DNA of 64,000 nucleotides from NCBI GenBank assembly GCA_048463395.1, contig DBFWPL010000004.1:20815-84814 (forward strand). Reading direction: 5' to 3'. Positions 63,762 through 64,000 of this stretch are shown in pieces (positions within the stretch are counted from its first letter, which is position 1; every line of letters starts with the position of its first letter). Both the position numbers and the translations under genes were made by a program. Under the pieces are notes generated by a model. That model was not told the origin of the DNA and searched no databases. It was given only the letters and a program-made list of their open reading frames with translations. The stretch comes from JAGAJR01 sp048463395. GTDB lineage: Bacteria > Pseudomonadota > Alphaproteobacteria > RF32 > CAG-239.

Positions 63762-63919
63762 GCAGTTCAGAGATGAGCTGTGGTGTCTCAAAAACATCCT
63801 ACACTAAATTATCCACCTCCGGTGGAGTCTGCGGTATAAGCCTTTGGTCGAAGAAGCAGGACTGTTAGTGTACAGTTTTTGAGCTCCACCGCCTTAGATT
63901 TCCTAGGGCGGTTTTGTTT
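63762..63919 (+). ncRNA. Structured leader RNA ahead of the XRE-like gene, copy B
   Basis: The architecture matches copy A: hairpin GCAGTTCA-GAGA-TGAGCTGT (63762-63781); stem CTCAAAAAC (63787-63795) with GTTTTTGAG (63875-63883); TACACTAA (63800-63807) with TTAGTGTA (63865-63872). The inner GTGGAGTCTGCGGTATAAGCC is almost unchanged. The terminator is CCGCCTTAG/CTAGGGCGG (63889-63911). Five stem positions change on both sides relative to copy A and stay paired, which is direct covariation evidence. Confidence 0.75.
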
Positions 63920-63943
63920 TAAGAACAAATAAGGAGTTTGAAA

Positions 63944-64000
63944 ATGAGTAAAAGAAAAAACCGTCCGTTTAACACGAACTTTGCCGAACGCAATCCCGAA
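63944..64000 (+). CDS. Small XRE-like protein, second copy (truncated by window end)
   Basis: ATG 63944 has AAGGAG seven bases upstream. The visible 19 residues (SKRKNRPFNTNFAERNPE after Met) are identical to the 21820 gene, while four codons differ synonymously. That suggests purifying selection on both copies rather than a fresh duplication. The helix-turn-helix part lies outside the window. It is preceded by the copy B leader RNA. Confidence 0.75.
   Translation, partial: MSKRKNRPFNTNFAERNPE

Overview
The window reads as chromosomal DNA from a low-GC, Gram-negative alphaproteobacterium. The evidence is the LpxI-type lipid A branch, the pyrH-frr-uppS-cdsA-rseP-bamA-lpxD-fabZ-lpxA-lpxI-lpxB order, the acyltransferase-waaA-lpxK operon, Lon, ClpXP, trigger factor and HU, and MlaA/MlaC. 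FlgE and FliN indicate a flagellum. HydG with a TM1266-type protein indicates [FeFe]-hydrogenase maturation, so fermentative or anaerobic metabolism. A gut or other anoxic habitat is an inference; I cannot name the species.

Layout. 1-12.5 kb is accessory: a partial PcfJ-like/leucine-rich protein, a U32 peptidase, a structured intergenic RNA before a lipoprotein gene, a small islet (truncated M20 peptidase plus GNAT) between two 71-bp direct repeats, hydG with its putative regulator, an AT-rich phosphodiesterase with a nucleotidyltransferase remnant, and tandem GC-rich repeats beside tRNA-Val. 12.7-30 kb keeps the usual tig, clpP, clpX, lon, hup order on the minus strand, but with other genes between them: fliN, acyltransferase-waaA-lpxK, an aldo/keto reductase, a MazG-like protein, an XRE-like gene with a structured leader, and a glycan cassette. 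30-35 kb holds tRNA-Leu, a TPR lipoprotein, prfC and comEC. 36-47 kb is the lipid A/outer-membrane biogenesis cluster, with two long hairpins sharing a conserved core. 47-51.5 kb is plsY-dprA-topA. 51.6-57.8 kb is accessory again: two DUF2934 proteins, tRNA-Phe, a broken toxin-antitoxin pair, a 718-residue orphan, flgE and an EamA protein. 58-64 kb holds accB-accC, a sugar aminotransferase, a phosphoesterase, mlaA-mlaC and the start of a second copy of the leader-RNA/XRE cassette.

How the genes work together. Much of the window builds the envelope: lipid A (lpxA, D, I, B, K, waaA), fatty acid and phospholipid precursors (accBC, fabZ, plsY, cdsA), undecaprenyl carrier (uppS), outer-membrane insertion (bamA, rseP) and lipid-asymmetry maintenance (mlaA, mlaC).

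Most unusual signals. (1) A duplicated structured RNA with covarying stems ahead of a small DNA-binding-like gene. (2) Paired hairpins in the lpx/bam cluster. (3) Repeated cases of terminators duplicated around cargo genes. (4) Encoded CCA ends of all three tRNAs lying inside the following terminator stems.
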